Shown here: positions 24,686 through 33,607 of the stretch, in pieces
Position numbering within the stretch: position 1 is the stretch's first letter
Layout: every line of letters begins with the position of its first letter
From: Opitutaceae bacterium
Lineage (GTDB): Bacteria > Verrucomicrobiota > Verrucomicrobiia > Opitutales > Opitutaceae
Assembly: GCA_003151515.1 (NCBI GenBank)
Contig: PLXS01000013.1
Location: 1 to 38,515 of the forward strand
DNA: 38,515 bases
Direction: 5' to 3'
The notes under the pieces: model-generated
Told to the model about the DNA's origin: nothing
Seen by the model: the letters and a program-made list of their open reading frames with translations, nothing else
Databases searched by the model: none
Program-made: the position numbers and the translations under genes

Positions 24686-24710
24686 CCGGCGGCCGGCGCC
24701 AGGCCGCCGG
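24686..24710 (-). terminator. strong GC hairpin downstream of the ArsR gene
   Basis: CCGGCGGCC and GGCCGCCGG form a perfect nine-pair stem with a seven-base loop, in the 144-base gap after the ArsR stop. There is no T-tract, so it may be a rho-assisted or structural terminator. I see nothing else in the gap. Confidence 0.45.
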
Positions 24711-24747
24711 TGCGCACTGACTGCCTTGAGACGCGGTCCCGGCCCGG

Positions 24748-25113
24748 TCAGCCCTGGCCGGGAGCGCCATCCTCCACGAATGACTTCAGGCGAGAGAGGG
24801 CCCTGTCCCACTGCTCGGAGACCGAGTCGATGTACGTCCTCACCTGGCGTATCGGCGCCGGATCGAGCTCGAACAGGCTTTCCCTCCCGCTTCGGACGCT
24901 TCGCACGATGCGGGCTCCCTCGAGGACGCGCAGGTGCTTCGTGATGGCCTGGCGGGTTAGCGCCGAGCCCAGGCACAGGCGGGTGATCGAGTGCCGCTGC
25001 CCGTCGCTCAGCTTCGCGACGAGCGACAGGCGGGTGTCGTCGCCCAGCGCGGCGAAGACGGGCGCCGAGGTCCGCCGGGCGGGCTCAAGGTCGCCTCTTC
25101 GCCGCGGCGACAT
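24748..25113 (-). CDS. ArsR-family transcriptional regulator
   Basis: The 121-residue protein has a winged-helix fold of the ArsR type: APVFAALGDDTRLSLVAKLS, then the recognition segment LTRQAITKHLRVLEGARIV and the wing VRSGRESLFELDP. No metal-binding cysteine pair (CxC) is seen, so it is not a classic arsenic or metal sensor. It overlaps the SRPBCC gene by 29 bases. ArsR-SRPBCC pairs are common two-gene operons, and this regulator probably controls its own operon through the palindrome at 25584. Confidence 0.88.
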   Translation of the reverse strand: MSPRRRGDLEPARRTSAPVFAALGDDTRLSLVAKLSDGQRHSITRLCLGSALTRQAITKHLRVLEGARIVRSVRSGRESLFELDPAPIRQVRTYIDSVSEQWDRALSRLKSFVEDGAPGQG

Positions 25114-25549
25114 GGCTCTCGATGTTCTTCATCTGCTGCGTCCAGCCCTGCTCGTTCATGCGAAAGGCCTCGGGGCGGCGCCCGCTGGGGATCCCGTCGA
25201 ATCCCGATTCGGTCAGGGTGAGGCGCGTGCCGCCCCCGATCGACTCCAGGCGGAACTCGATGAGGGTCGGTGCCTCCTTGGTGTAGTCCGCCTTCGTGTC
25301 GACGGCGAAGGGATGCCACGTGAAGGAGAAGAGCCGCTCGGGCTCCATCCTCTGGATGACGGCCTCCCAGGTGATATGCTCGTATCCCGGGTGGGTGACC
25401 CTGCCGCGCGCGACTTTACCCGGGACGAAGGGGCCCTCGAGGTTGACCCCGAACCAGGCCCCGAACTCGCGGTGGTCGGTCAGCGCCCGCCAGACCCGCG
25501 GGACCGGCGCCTTCAGATCGATGCGCTTCTCTATCCGGTCGGTGCTCAT
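25085..25549 (-). CDS. SRPBCC/AHSA1-domain protein
   Basis: From ATG 25549 the product has 154 residues and is one START-like (AHSA1) domain: IEKRIDLKAPVPRVWRALTD at the N-terminus, then WEAVIQRMEPERLFSFTWHP and GWTQQMKNIESHVAA. These domains form a hydrophobic pocket; the ligand is unknown. ATG 25567 is an alternative start six residues earlier. It is the first gene of the operon with the ArsR-type regulator. Confidence 0.88.
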   Translation of the reverse strand: MSTDRIEKRIDLKAPVPRVWRALTDHREFGAWFGVNLEGPFVPGKVARGRVTHPGYEHITWEAVIQRMEPERLFSFTWHPFAVDTKADYTKEAPTLIEFRLESIGGGTRLTLTESGFDGIPSGRRPEAFRMNEQGWTQQMKNIESHVAAAKRRP

Positions 25550-25583
25550 AAGAGCCCGAAGGATCATGCGCTTGTGTCAATAT

Positions 25584-25599
25584 GCAACCAAAAGGTTGC
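25584..25599. promoter_or_regulatory. operator palindrome of the SRPBCC-ArsR operon
   Basis: GCAACC-AAAA-GGTTGC is a perfect 16-bp inverted repeat, 35 bases before the first start codon and in an AT-richer stretch. It has the size and position expected for autoregulation by the ArsR-type protein. Confidence 0.6.
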
Positions 25600-25634
25600 T
25601 TTTATTGCGCGGCCCGCCCGCGGCGCACCCGAGC

Positions 25635-25708
25635 TGGCTGCCCGGCCTGGATTCGAACCAGGACTAGGTGAGTCAAAGTCACCTGTGCTACCTTTACACC
25701 ACCAGGCA
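25635..25708 (-). tRNA. tRNA-Gln (anticodon UUG)
   Basis: The reverse complement gives acceptor arms TGCCTGG/CCGGGCA, anticodon stem GGTGA/TCACC and loop CTTTGAC, so the anticodon is TTG, and T loop TTCGAAT. The discriminator is G and the CCA tail is encoded (25635 to 25637). Confidence 0.95.
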
Positions 25709-25783
25709 ATGAGGGCGCCTAGCAACGTGCTACCCCACCGGCGGATCGGTCAAGGGTGGAATCGCCGAGACGACACTGGGGAG

Positions 25784-25812
25784 TTGACGCCGTATTTGCG
25801 CAGACGTTTCAT
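25784..25812 (+). promoter_or_regulatory. candidate sigma-70 promoter for pyrH
   Basis: TTGACG at 25784 is followed after 17 bases by TTTCAT at 25807. The start codon lies eight bases further on, so the transcript would have almost no leader. The -35 box is good and the -10 is weak. Confidence 0.4.
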
Positions 25813-25820
25813 TTGTTTCC

Positions 25821-26561
25821 ATGCACGCACCCCAGCCTGTGGATTCCCGGGTCAAATATAAGCGCATCATCCTCAAGCTCTCGGGAGAGCTTCTGCGCGG
25901 GGAAAAGTCGGGCGATCCGATCGATGCGGAGGCGCTCGAGCGCACCTGCAAGCAGATTAAGGAGATCCACGAACTGGGCGTTCAGATCTGCGTCGTGATC
26001 GGCGGCGGCAACGTCTTCAGGGGACTGGCCGGGGAGAGGCGCGGCGTCGACCGCACGACCGGCGACTACATGGGCATGCTGGCCACCGTCATCAACGGCA
26101 TGGCGATCATGGACCGCCTGGAGAAGATGGGGGTGACGACCCGCGTCCAGAGCGCCATCCCGATGAACCAGATCGCGGAGCCCTTCATCCTGCGCCGCGC
26201 GATCCGCCACCTGGAGAAGGGCCGGGTCGTCATCTTCGTGGCGGGCACGGGCAACCCCTACTTCTCGACGGACACGACGGCCGCCCTGCGGGCCTCCGAG
26301 ATGCGCGCCGACGTGATCGTCAAGGCGACGAAGGTCGACGGCATCTACGACAAGGACCCGAAGAAGCACAGCGACGCCGTGAAGTACGACGAGATCACCT
26401 TCATAGACGCCCTGAAGCAGCGCCTGAAGGTCATGGACTCGACGGCCTTCTCGCTGTGCCTCGACAACCACGTCCCGATCCTCGTCCTCGACCTGCACGA
26501 GGACCATGCGATCCTGCGCGGCGTGACCGGCAAGAAGGTCGGCACGCTGGTCCACGCGTAA
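25821..26561 (+). CDS. pyrH: UMP kinase
   Basis: The enzyme phosphorylates UMP to UDP and belongs to the amino-acid kinase fold family. The 246-residue protein has [14 protein letters not shown] at the N-terminus, [42 protein letters not shown] and [15 protein letters not shown]. All are standard and in order. It is 26 bases before frr, a conserved pairing in bacteria. ATG 25821 gives a slightly extended N-terminus ([11 protein letters not shown]). Confidence 0.96.
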   Translation: MHAPQPVDSRVKYKRIILKLSGELLRGEKSGDPIDAEALERTCKQIKEIHELGVQICVVIGGGNVFRGLAGERRGVDRTTGDYMGMLATVINGMAIMDRLEKMGVTTRVQSAIPMNQIAEPFILRRAIRHLEKGRVVIFVAGTGNPYFSTDTTAALRASEMRADVIVKATKVDGIYDKDPKKHSDAVKYDEITFIDALKQRLKVMDSTAFSLCLDNHVPILVLDLHEDHAILRGVTGKKVGTLVHA

Positions 26562-26587
26562 CCCCCACCCCGCAACCCAAAGACGCC

Positions 26588-27133
26588 ATGTCCCACCCCA
26601 TACTCACAGACACCGTCGCAAAGATGAAGAAGGCGCTCGACCACACGATCCATGAATTCGCGGCCATCCACACGGGCAAGGCCACGCCGAGCATGGTCGA
26701 TTCCGTCATGGTCGAGGCCTACGGCTCCCAGATGCGCCTGAGGGACTGCGCGGCCATAACGACCCCGGACGCGCGCCTGATTCAGATCCAGCCCTGGGAC
26801 CAGGGCCTCGTGAAGGCCGTCGAGAAGGCCATCCAGACGGCGAACCTCGGGTTCAACCCGATAGTCGACGGTAAGATCGTTCGCGTCCCGCTGCCCGAGA
26901 TGAGCCGCGAGCGCCGCCTCGAGTTCGTCAAGACGGCCTCGAGAATCGCCGAGGAGGGCCGCGTGCACGTTCGCAACGTGCGCCGGGAGACCCACGAGGC
27001 GATGAAGAAGGCGAAGCTGCCCGAGGACGAGGCCAAGAGGCTCGACAAGGACGTCCAGACCGCGACGGACAAGACAATCAAGGACATCAACGACCAGTTC
27101 GCCGCGAAGGAGAAGGACCTTCTCGCGGTGTGA
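26588..27133 (+). CDS. frr: ribosome recycling factor
   Basis: RRF splits post-termination ribosomes together with EF-G. The 181-residue protein shows the three-helix bundle features KMKKALDHTIHEFAAIHTGKA, the beta domain with LIQIQPWD, and VRNVRRETHEAMKKAKL. Its stop codon overlaps the GTG start of proB (GTGTGA). Confidence 0.95.
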   Translation: MSHPILTDTVAKMKKALDHTIHEFAAIHTGKATPSMVDSVMVEAYGSQMRLRDCAAITTPDARLIQIQPWDQGLVKAVEKAIQTANLGFNPIVDGKIVRVPLPEMSRERRLEFVKTASRIAEEGRVHVRNVRRETHEAMKKAKLPEDEAKRLDKDVQTATDKTIKDINDQFAAKEKDLLAV

Positions 27134-28251
27134 GCGGCGCCGGCATATTCGCATCCGAAAAACGGCCGGCCCGGGTCATTGTTAAGCTCGGCACCGGGGT
27201 CCTCACCTCGGGGGTGGGCCGGCTTGACACCGCAAGGATAGCGGACGTCTGCGGCCAGCTGGCGACGCTCAGGGCGTCGGGCACCGAGGTGATCGTCGTC
27301 TCGTCCGGGGCCGTCGGCCTCGGGATGGGCCGCCTCGCGCTCGCGCGCCGGCCGGCGGAGACGGCGAAGAAGCAGGCGCTGGCCGCCGTCGGCCAGAGCC
27401 TGCTCATGGAGACCTGGCAGGCCGGGTTCGCGCCGCACGGCTTGACGGTCGCGCAGGTGCTCCTCACCCACGAGGACCTTCGCGCGCGCGCGCGCTACCT
27501 GGGCGTCAAGGAGACGCTCGAGCAGGTGATCGGCTACGGAGCCGTGCCGGTCATCAACGAGAACGACGCCGTGAGCGCCGCCGAGATCCGCTTCGGCGAC
27601 AATGACATCCTCTCCGCCATGGTGGCGAGCCTGATGGGGGCCAAGTTCCTGCTCATCCTGTCGACGGCGCCGGGCCTCGTCGACCTGCGGGGCAGCGGGC
27701 AGGTCGTTCCCGTGGTCGAGAGGATCACGCCCGAGGTGGAGGCCATGGCCGGCGGGACGACCTCCGAGACCGCGGTCGGAGGCATGGTGAGCAAGCTCGC
27801 GGCGGCCCGCCTCGCGACCAAGTCCGGATGCGGCGTCTTCATCGCGGCCGGCGCCGAGCCCGACATCATCGCGCGCCTGCTCCGCGGGACCGGCCCCGGC
27901 ACCTTCTTCGTGCCGAGCGGCCTGCCGCTCGAGGCCAGGAAGCGCTGGCTCGCCTACTTCCAGAGGCCCTCGGGGGCCATCCTCATAAACGCGCTCGCCG
28001 TCAGCGCTCTTCGCGACGGGGGCCGGAGCCTCCTCGCCGTCGGGGTGACGGGGGCCCGGGGCAGCTTCGCCCCGGGCGACATCGTCGACATAGCGGGCCC
28101 CGACGGGGCCGTCGTGGCCCGCGGCAAGTCGGCGTTCGGTGCCGACGAGATCCCGGCGATCGCCGGGCTGAAGGGCGACCAGGTCCGCGCTCTCCACCCG
28201 GCGCACCGGAGGATCGAGATCGTCCACCGAAACGATCTCGCGCTGCTTTGA
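27130..28251 (+). CDS. proB: glutamate 5-kinase
   Basis: First step of proline synthesis: ATP-dependent phosphorylation of glutamate. The 373-residue protein has the amino-acid kinase domain (VIVKLGTGVLTSG, VSSGAVGLGMGRL, INENDAVS, FGDNDILSAMVA) and a C-terminal PUA domain from about residue 280. It starts with GTG overlapping the frr stop and ends overlapping the TTG start of the MFS gene, so coupling is likely on both sides. No proA is in the window. Confidence 0.94.
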   Translation: MSGAGIFASEKRPARVIVKLGTGVLTSGVGRLDTARIADVCGQLATLRASGTEVIVVSSGAVGLGMGRLALARRPAETAKKQALAAVGQSLLMETWQAGFAPHGLTVAQVLLTHEDLRARARYLGVKETLEQVIGYGAVPVINENDAVSAAEIRFGDNDILSAMVASLMGAKFLLILSTAPGLVDLRGSGQVVPVVERITPEVEAMAGGTTSETAVGGMVSKLAAARLATKSGCGVFIAAGAEPDIIARLLRGTGPGTFFVPSGLPLEARKRWLAYFQRPSGAILINALAVSALRDGGRSLLAVGVTGARGSFAPGDIVDIAGPDGAVVARGKSAFGADEIPAIAGLKGDQVRALHPAHRRIEIVHRNDLALL

Positions 28252-29501
28252 ACCCGCTCTCCCAGCTCCGGGGACTGAGCGGCCCCCAGTGGAGGGCGTT
28301 CATGGCCGCCTACCTCGGCTGGACGCTGGACGCCTTCGACTTCTTCCTTCTGATCATGGTCGTGCGGCACATCGCCGCCGACTTCCGAACGGGCATCCCG
28401 CAGGTCTCGTACGCCATCTTCCTGACGCTCGCGACGAGGCCTGTGGGCGCCCTGCTCTTCGGGGTCGCCGCTGACCGCTACGGCAGGAGGCCGGCGCTGA
28501 TGGCGAGCATCCTCCTCTACGCCGCCGTGGAGCTCCTCTCGGCCTTCGCCCCGTCGCTGGCCGCCCTGCTCGCCCTGCGGGCGCTGTTCGGGATCGGGAT
28601 GGGCGGGGTGTGGGGGGTCGGCGCGTCCCTCGCCATGGAGTCCGTGCCCGCGCGAAGCCGCGGCCTGCTCTCGGGGATCCTCCAGCAGGGCTACCCCGCG
28701 GGCTACCTCATTGCCGCCCTGGCCTACCGGCTCGTGTTTCCCTCCTTCGGCTGGAGGGGCATGTTCGTCGTCGGGGCGCTGCCGGCGGCGCTTGTCCTCT
28801 TCATCCGCAGCGGCGTCGCCGAATCCCCGGCCTGGGTGCCGGTGCGCAAGAGGCCGGGCGGGGCCGCGGGCGGCTCCGGGCCCGGGCTTTTTGCGACGAT
28901 CGCCGGGCGATGGCCCCTCTTCCTGTACATGATCGCCCTCATGACGGCGTTCACCTGCTTCAGCCACGGCACCCAGGACCTGTATCCGAGCGGCTTCCTG
29001 GAGAGGCAGCGGGGCCTCGGGGTGGCGGACGTGACGACGATCGTCATGGTCTACAACCTCGGGGCCATCGCCGGCGGGGTGCTCTTCGGGGCCCTGTCGC
29101 AGGCCTACGGCCGGCGGCGCATGATCGCATTCGCGTCGCTCCTGGCGCTGCCGATGATACCGCTCTGGATCGGCCCGGCGTCGGTCGCCGGCCTAGCGGC
29201 CGGCTCGTTCCTCATGCAGTTCGCGGTGCAGGGGGCGTGGGGGATCGTGCCCGCCCACCTGAACGAGCTCTCGCCGACCTCCGTGCGGGGAACCCTGCCG
29301 GGCCTGGCCTACCAGCTGGGCAACCTCTTCTCCTCGTATCTGAGCCCGATCCAGGCGCACATCGCCGAGGCGCGCGGCGGCAGGTACTCCCTCTCGCTCG
29401 GGGCGACCGTGGCCGTGGTGGCCGTCGTCCTCGCGGCCCTCGCGCTCGCCGGGCCAGAGAAACGCACGGCCGAGCTCGCTCGGGGCGACGACGGCGCGTA
29501 G
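28248..29501 (+). CDS. major facilitator superfamily transporter
   Basis: The 417-residue membrane protein has about 12 hydrophobic helices. It shows the MFS loop motif GVAADRYGRRPALM after helix 2 and a second copy-like loop GALSQAYGRRRMI after helix 8. The pattern TLDAFDFFLLIMVVRHIA in helix 1 resembles the sialate/aromatic-acid (MHS or AAHS) groups, so an organic acid substrate is possible but not proven. I chose TTG 28248 because it overlaps the proB stop as TTGA and precedes an amphipathic N-terminus; ATG 28302 is the first ATG. Confidence 0.85.
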   Translation: MNPLSQLRGLSGPQWRAFMAAYLGWTLDAFDFFLLIMVVRHIAADFRTGIPQVSYAIFLTLATRPVGALLFGVAADRYGRRPALMASILLYAAVELLSAFAPSLAALLALRALFGIGMGGVWGVGASLAMESVPARSRGLLSGILQQGYPAGYLIAALAYRLVFPSFGWRGMFVVGALPAALVLFIRSGVAESPAWVPVRKRPGGAAGGSGPGLFATIAGRWPLFLYMIALMTAFTCFSHGTQDLYPSGFLERQRGLGVADVTTIVMVYNLGAIAGGVLFGALSQAYGRRRMIAFASLLALPMIPLWIGPASVAGLAAGSFLMQFAVQGAWGIVPAHLNELSPTSVRGTLPGLAYQLGNLFSSYLSPIQAHIAEARGGRYSLSLGATVAVVAVVLAALALAGPEKRTAELARGDDGA

Positions 29502-29515
29502 GCTCCAAGGCACCC

Positions 29516-31525
29516 ATGGATTTCGCAATCGAGGACCAGCACGCGCACGACCCGGTGCCCGGGATCGACTTCCGCGCGCAGTTGAACGACGAGCAGTACG
29601 CCGCGGTGACGGCCGAGCCCGGCCCCCTGCTGGTCCTGGCGGGCGCGGGCTCCGGCAAGACCAGGACCCTCACCTACCGGGTGGCGTGGCTCCTTTCGCA
29701 GGGGGTACGCCCCGGGGAGGTCCTGCTTCTGACCTTCACGAACAAGGCGGCGAGGGAGATGCTCCACCGCGTCCAGGAGCTCACGGGGATCGAGCCCCGG
29801 CGCTTCTGGGGCGGGACGTTCCACTCGATCGGCCACCGCGCGCTGCGGATGTACGGCGACGCCGTCAGCCTCGAGCGCTCGTTCACGATCCTTGACGCGG
29901 AGGAGGCCGAGCGCCTCGTCAAGCAGGTCGTCGAGTCCCAGGACAAGCAGTTCTTCAAGGACAAGACGAACCCGCGGGCGGGCCCCCTCTCCGACATCCT
30001 CTCGCTCGCCCGCAACACCCAGCTATCGGTCGGGCAGACCGTCGAGCGCTACTTCCCCCACTACGCCGACATCGCAGGGCGCCTGCCGGCCTTCGCAGTC
30101 GCCTACGAGAAGCGCAAGAGGGAGCAGAAGGTGTGCGACTACGACGACCTGCTCGAGCTCTGGCTCGGCGTCCTGAAGTCCTCGCCCGAGGTGGCGGCGT
30201 ACTTCTCGCACCGCTTCCGGCACGTCCTCGTCGACGAGTACCAGGACACGAACACGCTCCAGGCCCAGATCGTCGACACGATCGCATCGCACCACCGGAT
30301 CATGGCGGTGGGCGACGACGCGCAGTGCATCTACTCGTGGCGGGGCGCCAACTTCGAGAACATCATCACGTTTCCCGAGCGCCACCCCGGCACCGCCATA
30401 CACCGGATCGAGACGAACTACCGCTCGACCCCCGAGATCCTGAATCTCGCGAACGGCGTCCTGATGGCGCAGCCCAAGGGGCGGCACTTCGACAAGGAGC
30501 TGCGGGCGGCAAGGGGCCATATGGAGAAGCCGTTCGTTGTGCAGGCGATGGACGACCGCGAGCAGGCCGAGTTCATCGTGAAGAGGGTGCGGGCGCTGCA
30601 CGAGGACGAGGGGGCGTCGCTCAACAGCATCGCCGTCCTGTACCGCTCGCACTACATCGCGGTCGAAACGCAGATCGCGCTGGCCCGGGCCGGCATACCC
30701 TACCACATCACGAGCGGGGTCAAGTTCTTCGAGCGCCAGCACATACGCGACCTTGTGGCCCTCCTGCGCTTCGTCTACAACCCGTCCGACGAGCAGGCCT
30801 GGGAGCGGATCGCGGTCCTGCTGCCGAGGGTTGGCGAGAAGGGGGCGCAGAAGATCCACGCGGCCGCGGCCGGCTTCGCCCGCACGACCCAGCGCAACTT
30901 CCTGGACGTCCTTGACGCCGGGGAGGTGGTGGCGAAGGTGGCGCGCGACGCCCGGGCGGAATGGGAGAAGCTCGCGGTCTCCCTTCGCCAGGTCGCCGAG
31001 GCGATGCAGACGGGAAGGCCCGCCGACGCCGTCGAGACGGCGATCGAGGGCTGGTACGGCGACTACCTGAAGGGGGCGTACGCAGACTACAGCGACAGGC
31101 TGGAGGAACTCTCCGCCCTGGTCGGTTTCGCCCAGCGCTTCGAGGAGACCCAGGACTTCCTGGCCCAGATCCTGCTCCTGAACAGCGAGACCAGCGACCG
31201 GCACGTCGACCCGGACTCGGAGGCCATTAAGCTCACGACCGTGCACCAGGCGAAGGGCCTCGAGTACGACGTCGTGTTCGTGATCGGCCTGGCCGACGGG
31301 CAGTTCCCGAGCAGACGCTCAGTCGAGGCCGGGGACGTCGAGGAGGAGAGACGCCTGTTCTACGTCGCCGTCACCCGGGCGAGGAACGAGCTCTACCTCT
31401 GCTACCCGAAGATCGCCTCCAGGCCCGGGCCCGGCGGCATGGTCAACACGCCCAGCCGCTTCCTCCTGGAGCTCTCCCCGGCCCTCTACCAGGAGCTCAA
31501 GATCCGCCGGATCACGCCCTGGTGA
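29516..31525 (+). CDS. UvrD/PcrA/Rep-family ATP-dependent DNA helicase
   Basis: This is a superfamily 1A 3'-5' helicase of 669 residues. Motifs in order: Q motif LNDEQYAAV, Walker [16 protein letters not shown] (about 41 to 55), [25 protein letters not shown], Walker [39 protein letters not shown], and late motifs [14 protein letters not shown] and [17 protein letters not shown]. It is shorter than typical UvrD (about 720) and ends after the 2A domain without a Tudor-like tail. The exact ortholog is unclear. It follows the MFS gene by 14 bases. Confidence 0.92.
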   Translation: MDFAIEDQHAHDPVPGIDFRAQLNDEQYAAVTAEPGPLLVLAGAGSGKTRTLTYRVAWLLSQGVRPGEVLLLTFTNKAAREMLHRVQELTGIEPRRFWGGTFHSIGHRALRMYGDAVSLERSFTILDAEEAERLVKQVVESQDKQFFKDKTNPRAGPLSDILSLARNTQLSVGQTVERYFPHYADIAGRLPAFAVAYEKRKREQKVCDYDDLLELWLGVLKSSPEVAAYFSHRFRHVLVDEYQDTNTLQAQIVDTIASHHRIMAVGDDAQCIYSWRGANFENIITFPERHPGTAIHRIETNYRSTPEILNLANGVLMAQPKGRHFDKELRAARGHMEKPFVVQAMDDREQAEFIVKRVRALHEDEGASLNSIAVLYRSHYIAVETQIALARAGIPYHITSGVKFFERQHIRDLVALLRFVYNPSDEQAWERIAVLLPRVGEKGAQKIHAAAAGFARTTQRNFLDVLDAGEVVAKVARDARAEWEKLAVSLRQVAEAMQTGRPADAVETAIEGWYGDYLKGAYADYSDRLEELSALVGFAQRFEETQDFLAQILLLNSETSDRHVDPDSEAIKLTTVHQAKGLEYDVVFVIGLADGQFPSRRSVEAGDVEEERRLFYVAVTRARNELYLCYPKIASRPGPGGMVNTPSRFLLELSPALYQELKIRRITPW

Positions 31526-31598
31526 GGCGCGCGGGCGCCGGGCGCCCACTTTGCCCTTCCCAAGTGTGCTATCTTGCGGCTCAACTCGAAATCCCACC

Positions 31599-32546
31599 AT
31601 GTCCACCCCCCCTGTAGAAAACGTCGTCATCGTCGGGACCGGCTGCGCGGGCCTGACGGCTGCCGTGTACGCGGCGCGGGCCAACCTGAGCCCCCTGGTG
31701 CTCGAGGGGCCGCTGCCGGGCGGCCAGCTGACGACCACGAGCGAGGTCGAGAACTTCCCCGGCTTCCCGGAGGGGGTGGACGGCTTCCAGCTGATGGACA
31801 GCCTGCGCAGGCAGGCGATGAAGTTCGGGGCGCGCTTCGAGCAAGCGCTCGTGCAGTCGGTCGACTTCGCGGCGTCACCCCGCCGGCTCGCCTGCGGGGA
31901 GCGCGAGGTCCTCGCGAGGGCCGTCATCGTGGCGACCGGCGCGTCCCCCAGGATGACGGGCATCCTCGGGGAGAGGGAGCTCTTCGGGGGCAAGGGGGTC
32001 TCCACCTGCGCGACCTGCGACGGGGCGTTCTACCGAAAGATGGACGTCGCCGTCATCGGCGGGGGCGACAGCGCCGCGGAGGAGGCCCTCTTCCTGACTC
32101 GATTCGCGAACAGGGTGTACCTCGTGCACAGGCGCGACTCCCTGCGGGCGTCCAGAATCATGTCGGAGCGCGCGACGTCGCATCCTAAGATCCAGCTCGT
32201 CTGGAACAGCGTGCCCGTGGAGGCCGTCGGGGTGCCAGAGGGCGCCTTGAGCGGACTGCGGGTGCGAAACGTCCAGACGGGAGCCGAGACGGTCCTTCCG
32301 GTGAAGGGGGTGTTCGTCGCCATAGGGCACGTGCCGAACACCGCGGCGTTCGCCCCGGCGCTCGATGTCGACCCGAACGGCTACTTCGTTCCCTCGGCCG
32401 GCTCGCAGGTGAGGACAAAGGTCCCGGGGGTCTACGTGGCGGGCGACTGCGCCGACCACGTCTACCGCCAGGCGGTGACCGCCGCGGGGATGGGCTGCCA
32501 GGCCGCGATCGAGGCCGAGCGCTGGCTTGCCGAGCACGGCGGGTGA
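31599..32546 (+). CDS. trxB: thioredoxin reductase
   Basis: This FAD enzyme reduces thioredoxin with NADPH. The 315-residue protein has the FAD loop [20 protein letters not shown], the redox-active CATC (Cys137 and Cys140) in [12 protein letters not shown], the NADPH loop [14 protein letters not shown], and the C-terminal [22 protein letters not shown]. The first glycine motif reads GTGCAG rather than the usual GSGPAG, a small change. ATG 31599 is preceded by CCCACC. Its stop overlaps the GTG of the VanY-like gene. Confidence 0.94.
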   Translation: MSTPPVENVVIVGTGCAGLTAAVYAARANLSPLVLEGPLPGGQLTTTSEVENFPGFPEGVDGFQLMDSLRRQAMKFGARFEQALVQSVDFAASPRRLACGEREVLARAVIVATGASPRMTGILGERELFGGKGVSTCATCDGAFYRKMDVAVIGGGDSAAEEALFLTRFANRVYLVHRRDSLRASRIMSERATSHPKIQLVWNSVPVEAVGVPEGALSGLRVRNVQTGAETVLPVKGVFVAIGHVPNTAAFAPALDVDPNGYFVPSAGSQVRTKVPGVYVAGDCADHVYRQAVTAAGMGCQAAIEAERWLAEHGG

Positions 32547-33013
32547 GCACGCTCGGGATACCGGCGGAGTACGCAGCGACGCGGGGACTGGCCCCGCAGC
32601 CCGAGGCCGCGCAGCTTGTGTCGATCGGCACGACGCCGGACGGCCGGGACATCCAGCTGTCACCGGATGCCGCCAAGGCCTGGGCCCGCATGCGCGATGC
32701 AGCATCCAAATCCGGTATAGCGATCGTCGTCCTGTCGGGGTTCCGCAGCGTCGTGCGCCAGACGGCGCTCATCGAGGCCAAGCTCTCGACCGGCCAGGCG
32801 ATCGAAGAGATCCTTAGGACGGTCGCGGCGCCGGGCTACAGCGAGCACCACAGCGGCCGGGCGATCGACATCGCGGTGCCCGATCAGCCGACCCTGACCC
32901 AGGCGTTTGCCGAAACCGCCGCCTTCAAGTGGCTCACCCTGAATGCCCAGGCCTTCGGGTTCAGGATGTCCTATCCAAAGGAAAACCCTGATGGGATGAC
33001 CTACGAGCCCTGA
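32543..33013 (+). CDS. VanY-like D-alanyl-D-alanine carboxypeptidase, cut short inside the EPWHW motif
   Basis: The 156-residue product is a peptidase M15B/VanY domain that would trim peptidoglycan stem peptides. It keeps [10 protein letters not shown], the zinc motif [12 protein letters not shown] (His102 and Asp109), and [18 protein letters not shown]. It then ends at MTYEP followed by TGA (33011 to 33013). The next codons in frame read H-W-F-Y-G-G and stop at 33032. Family members end EPWHW, so the TGA stands where TGG (Trp) is expected. It removes the third zinc ligand (His). A nonsense mutation, a sequencing error or read-through are all possible. No signal peptide is seen. GTG 32543 overlaps the trxB stop. 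Confidence 0.82.
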   Translation: MSTLGIPAEYAATRGLAPQPEAAQLVSIGTTPDGRDIQLSPDAAKAWARMRDAASKSGIAIVVLSGFRSVVRQTALIEAKLSTGQAIEEILRTVAAPGYSEHHSGRAIDIAVPDQPTLTQAFAETAAFKWLTLNAQAFGFRMSYPKENPDGMTYEP

Positions 33014-33067
33014 CACTGGTTCTATGGGGGCTGATTTATTTTCATTAAATCGTTATCACGTAATTGG

Positions 33068-33096
33068 TTGAGATCATTACTTAGAATGATTATTAA
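33068..33096 (+). promoter_or_regulatory. sigma-70 promoter of the fur-suf operon
   Basis: TTGAGA (33068-33073) and TATTAA (33091-33096) are separated by exactly 17 bases, in a strongly AT-rich island (about 33035 to 33115) within very GC-rich DNA. It is the clearest promoter in the window. Confidence 0.7.
33073..33090. promoter_or_regulatory. Fur-family operator inside the promoter spacer
   Basis: ATCATT-N6-AATGAT is a perfect inverted repeat that fills the spacer between the -35 and -10 boxes. Its AT-rich dyad with ATCATT/AATGAT arms resembles Fur/PerR-type boxes, so the Fur-family product of the next gene probably represses the operon here. Confidence 0.6.
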
Positions 33097-33150
33097 ACCA
33101 TATTGAAACTCAGTACCAATCGACGTACGTTGCGCCTTCCCACCCCCACC

Positions 33151-33603
33151 ATGATCTCGAACGCAGACATTTCGGAGACCCTGTCCCAGCGCCTCTCCGA
33201 CAGCGGCCTCAGATCCACGCCGCAGCGCGAAGTGGTCTACAGCGTGCTCCTGAAGAAGCGCGACCACCCGACGGCCGAGGAGGTCTTCGCCCGCGTGAAG
33301 CCTGAGATGCCGATGATCTCGCTCGCCACCGTGTACAACTGCCTGGAGACGCTCGTGCAGTGCGATCTCGTGCGCGCGGTCAACTTCGAGCGGGGCCCGA
33401 CCCGCTACTGCCCCAATCTGCACCCTCACGCCCACTTCCACGACGTCGAGACCGGGGCGACCCACGACGTCGACCTTCCCGCCGGCCTGCTGGACCAGGT
33501 GAAGGCCATCCTGCCCGAGGACTTCAAGGCCTCCTCGGTCGAGATCATCTTCCGCGGCAAGGAGAGCCCCAAGGCGCGCGGCGGCGAACCCAGCTCCATC
33601 TGA
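33151..33603 (+). CDS. Fur-family transcriptional regulator
   Basis: The 150-residue protein has the Fur winged-helix domain ([38 protein letters not shown]) and the metal-binding hinge region ([22 protein letters not shown]). The usual CxxC pairs of the structural zinc site are missing: the first is replaced by DVETG, and there is no C-terminal pair. It could respond to iron, peroxide or Fe-S status; its place at the head of a suf operon favours iron or oxidative stress. ATG 33151 follows CCCACCCCCACC. It ends four bases before sufC, so it is co-transcribed. Confidence 0.9.
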   Translation: MISNADISETLSQRLSDSGLRSTPQREVVYSVLLKKRDHPTAEEVFARVKPEMPMISLATVYNCLETLVQCDLVRAVNFERGPTRYCPNLHPHAHFHDVETGATHDVDLPAGLLDQVKAILPEDFKASSVEIIFRGKESPKARGGEPSSI

Positions 33604-33607
33604 AAGC

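Noticed and set aside
33011..33013. UGA read as tryptophan as a general code change
   Set aside because: TGA serves as the ordinary stop codon of many genes in this window (frr, proB, trxB, sufB, sufT), so genome-wide recoding is excluded.
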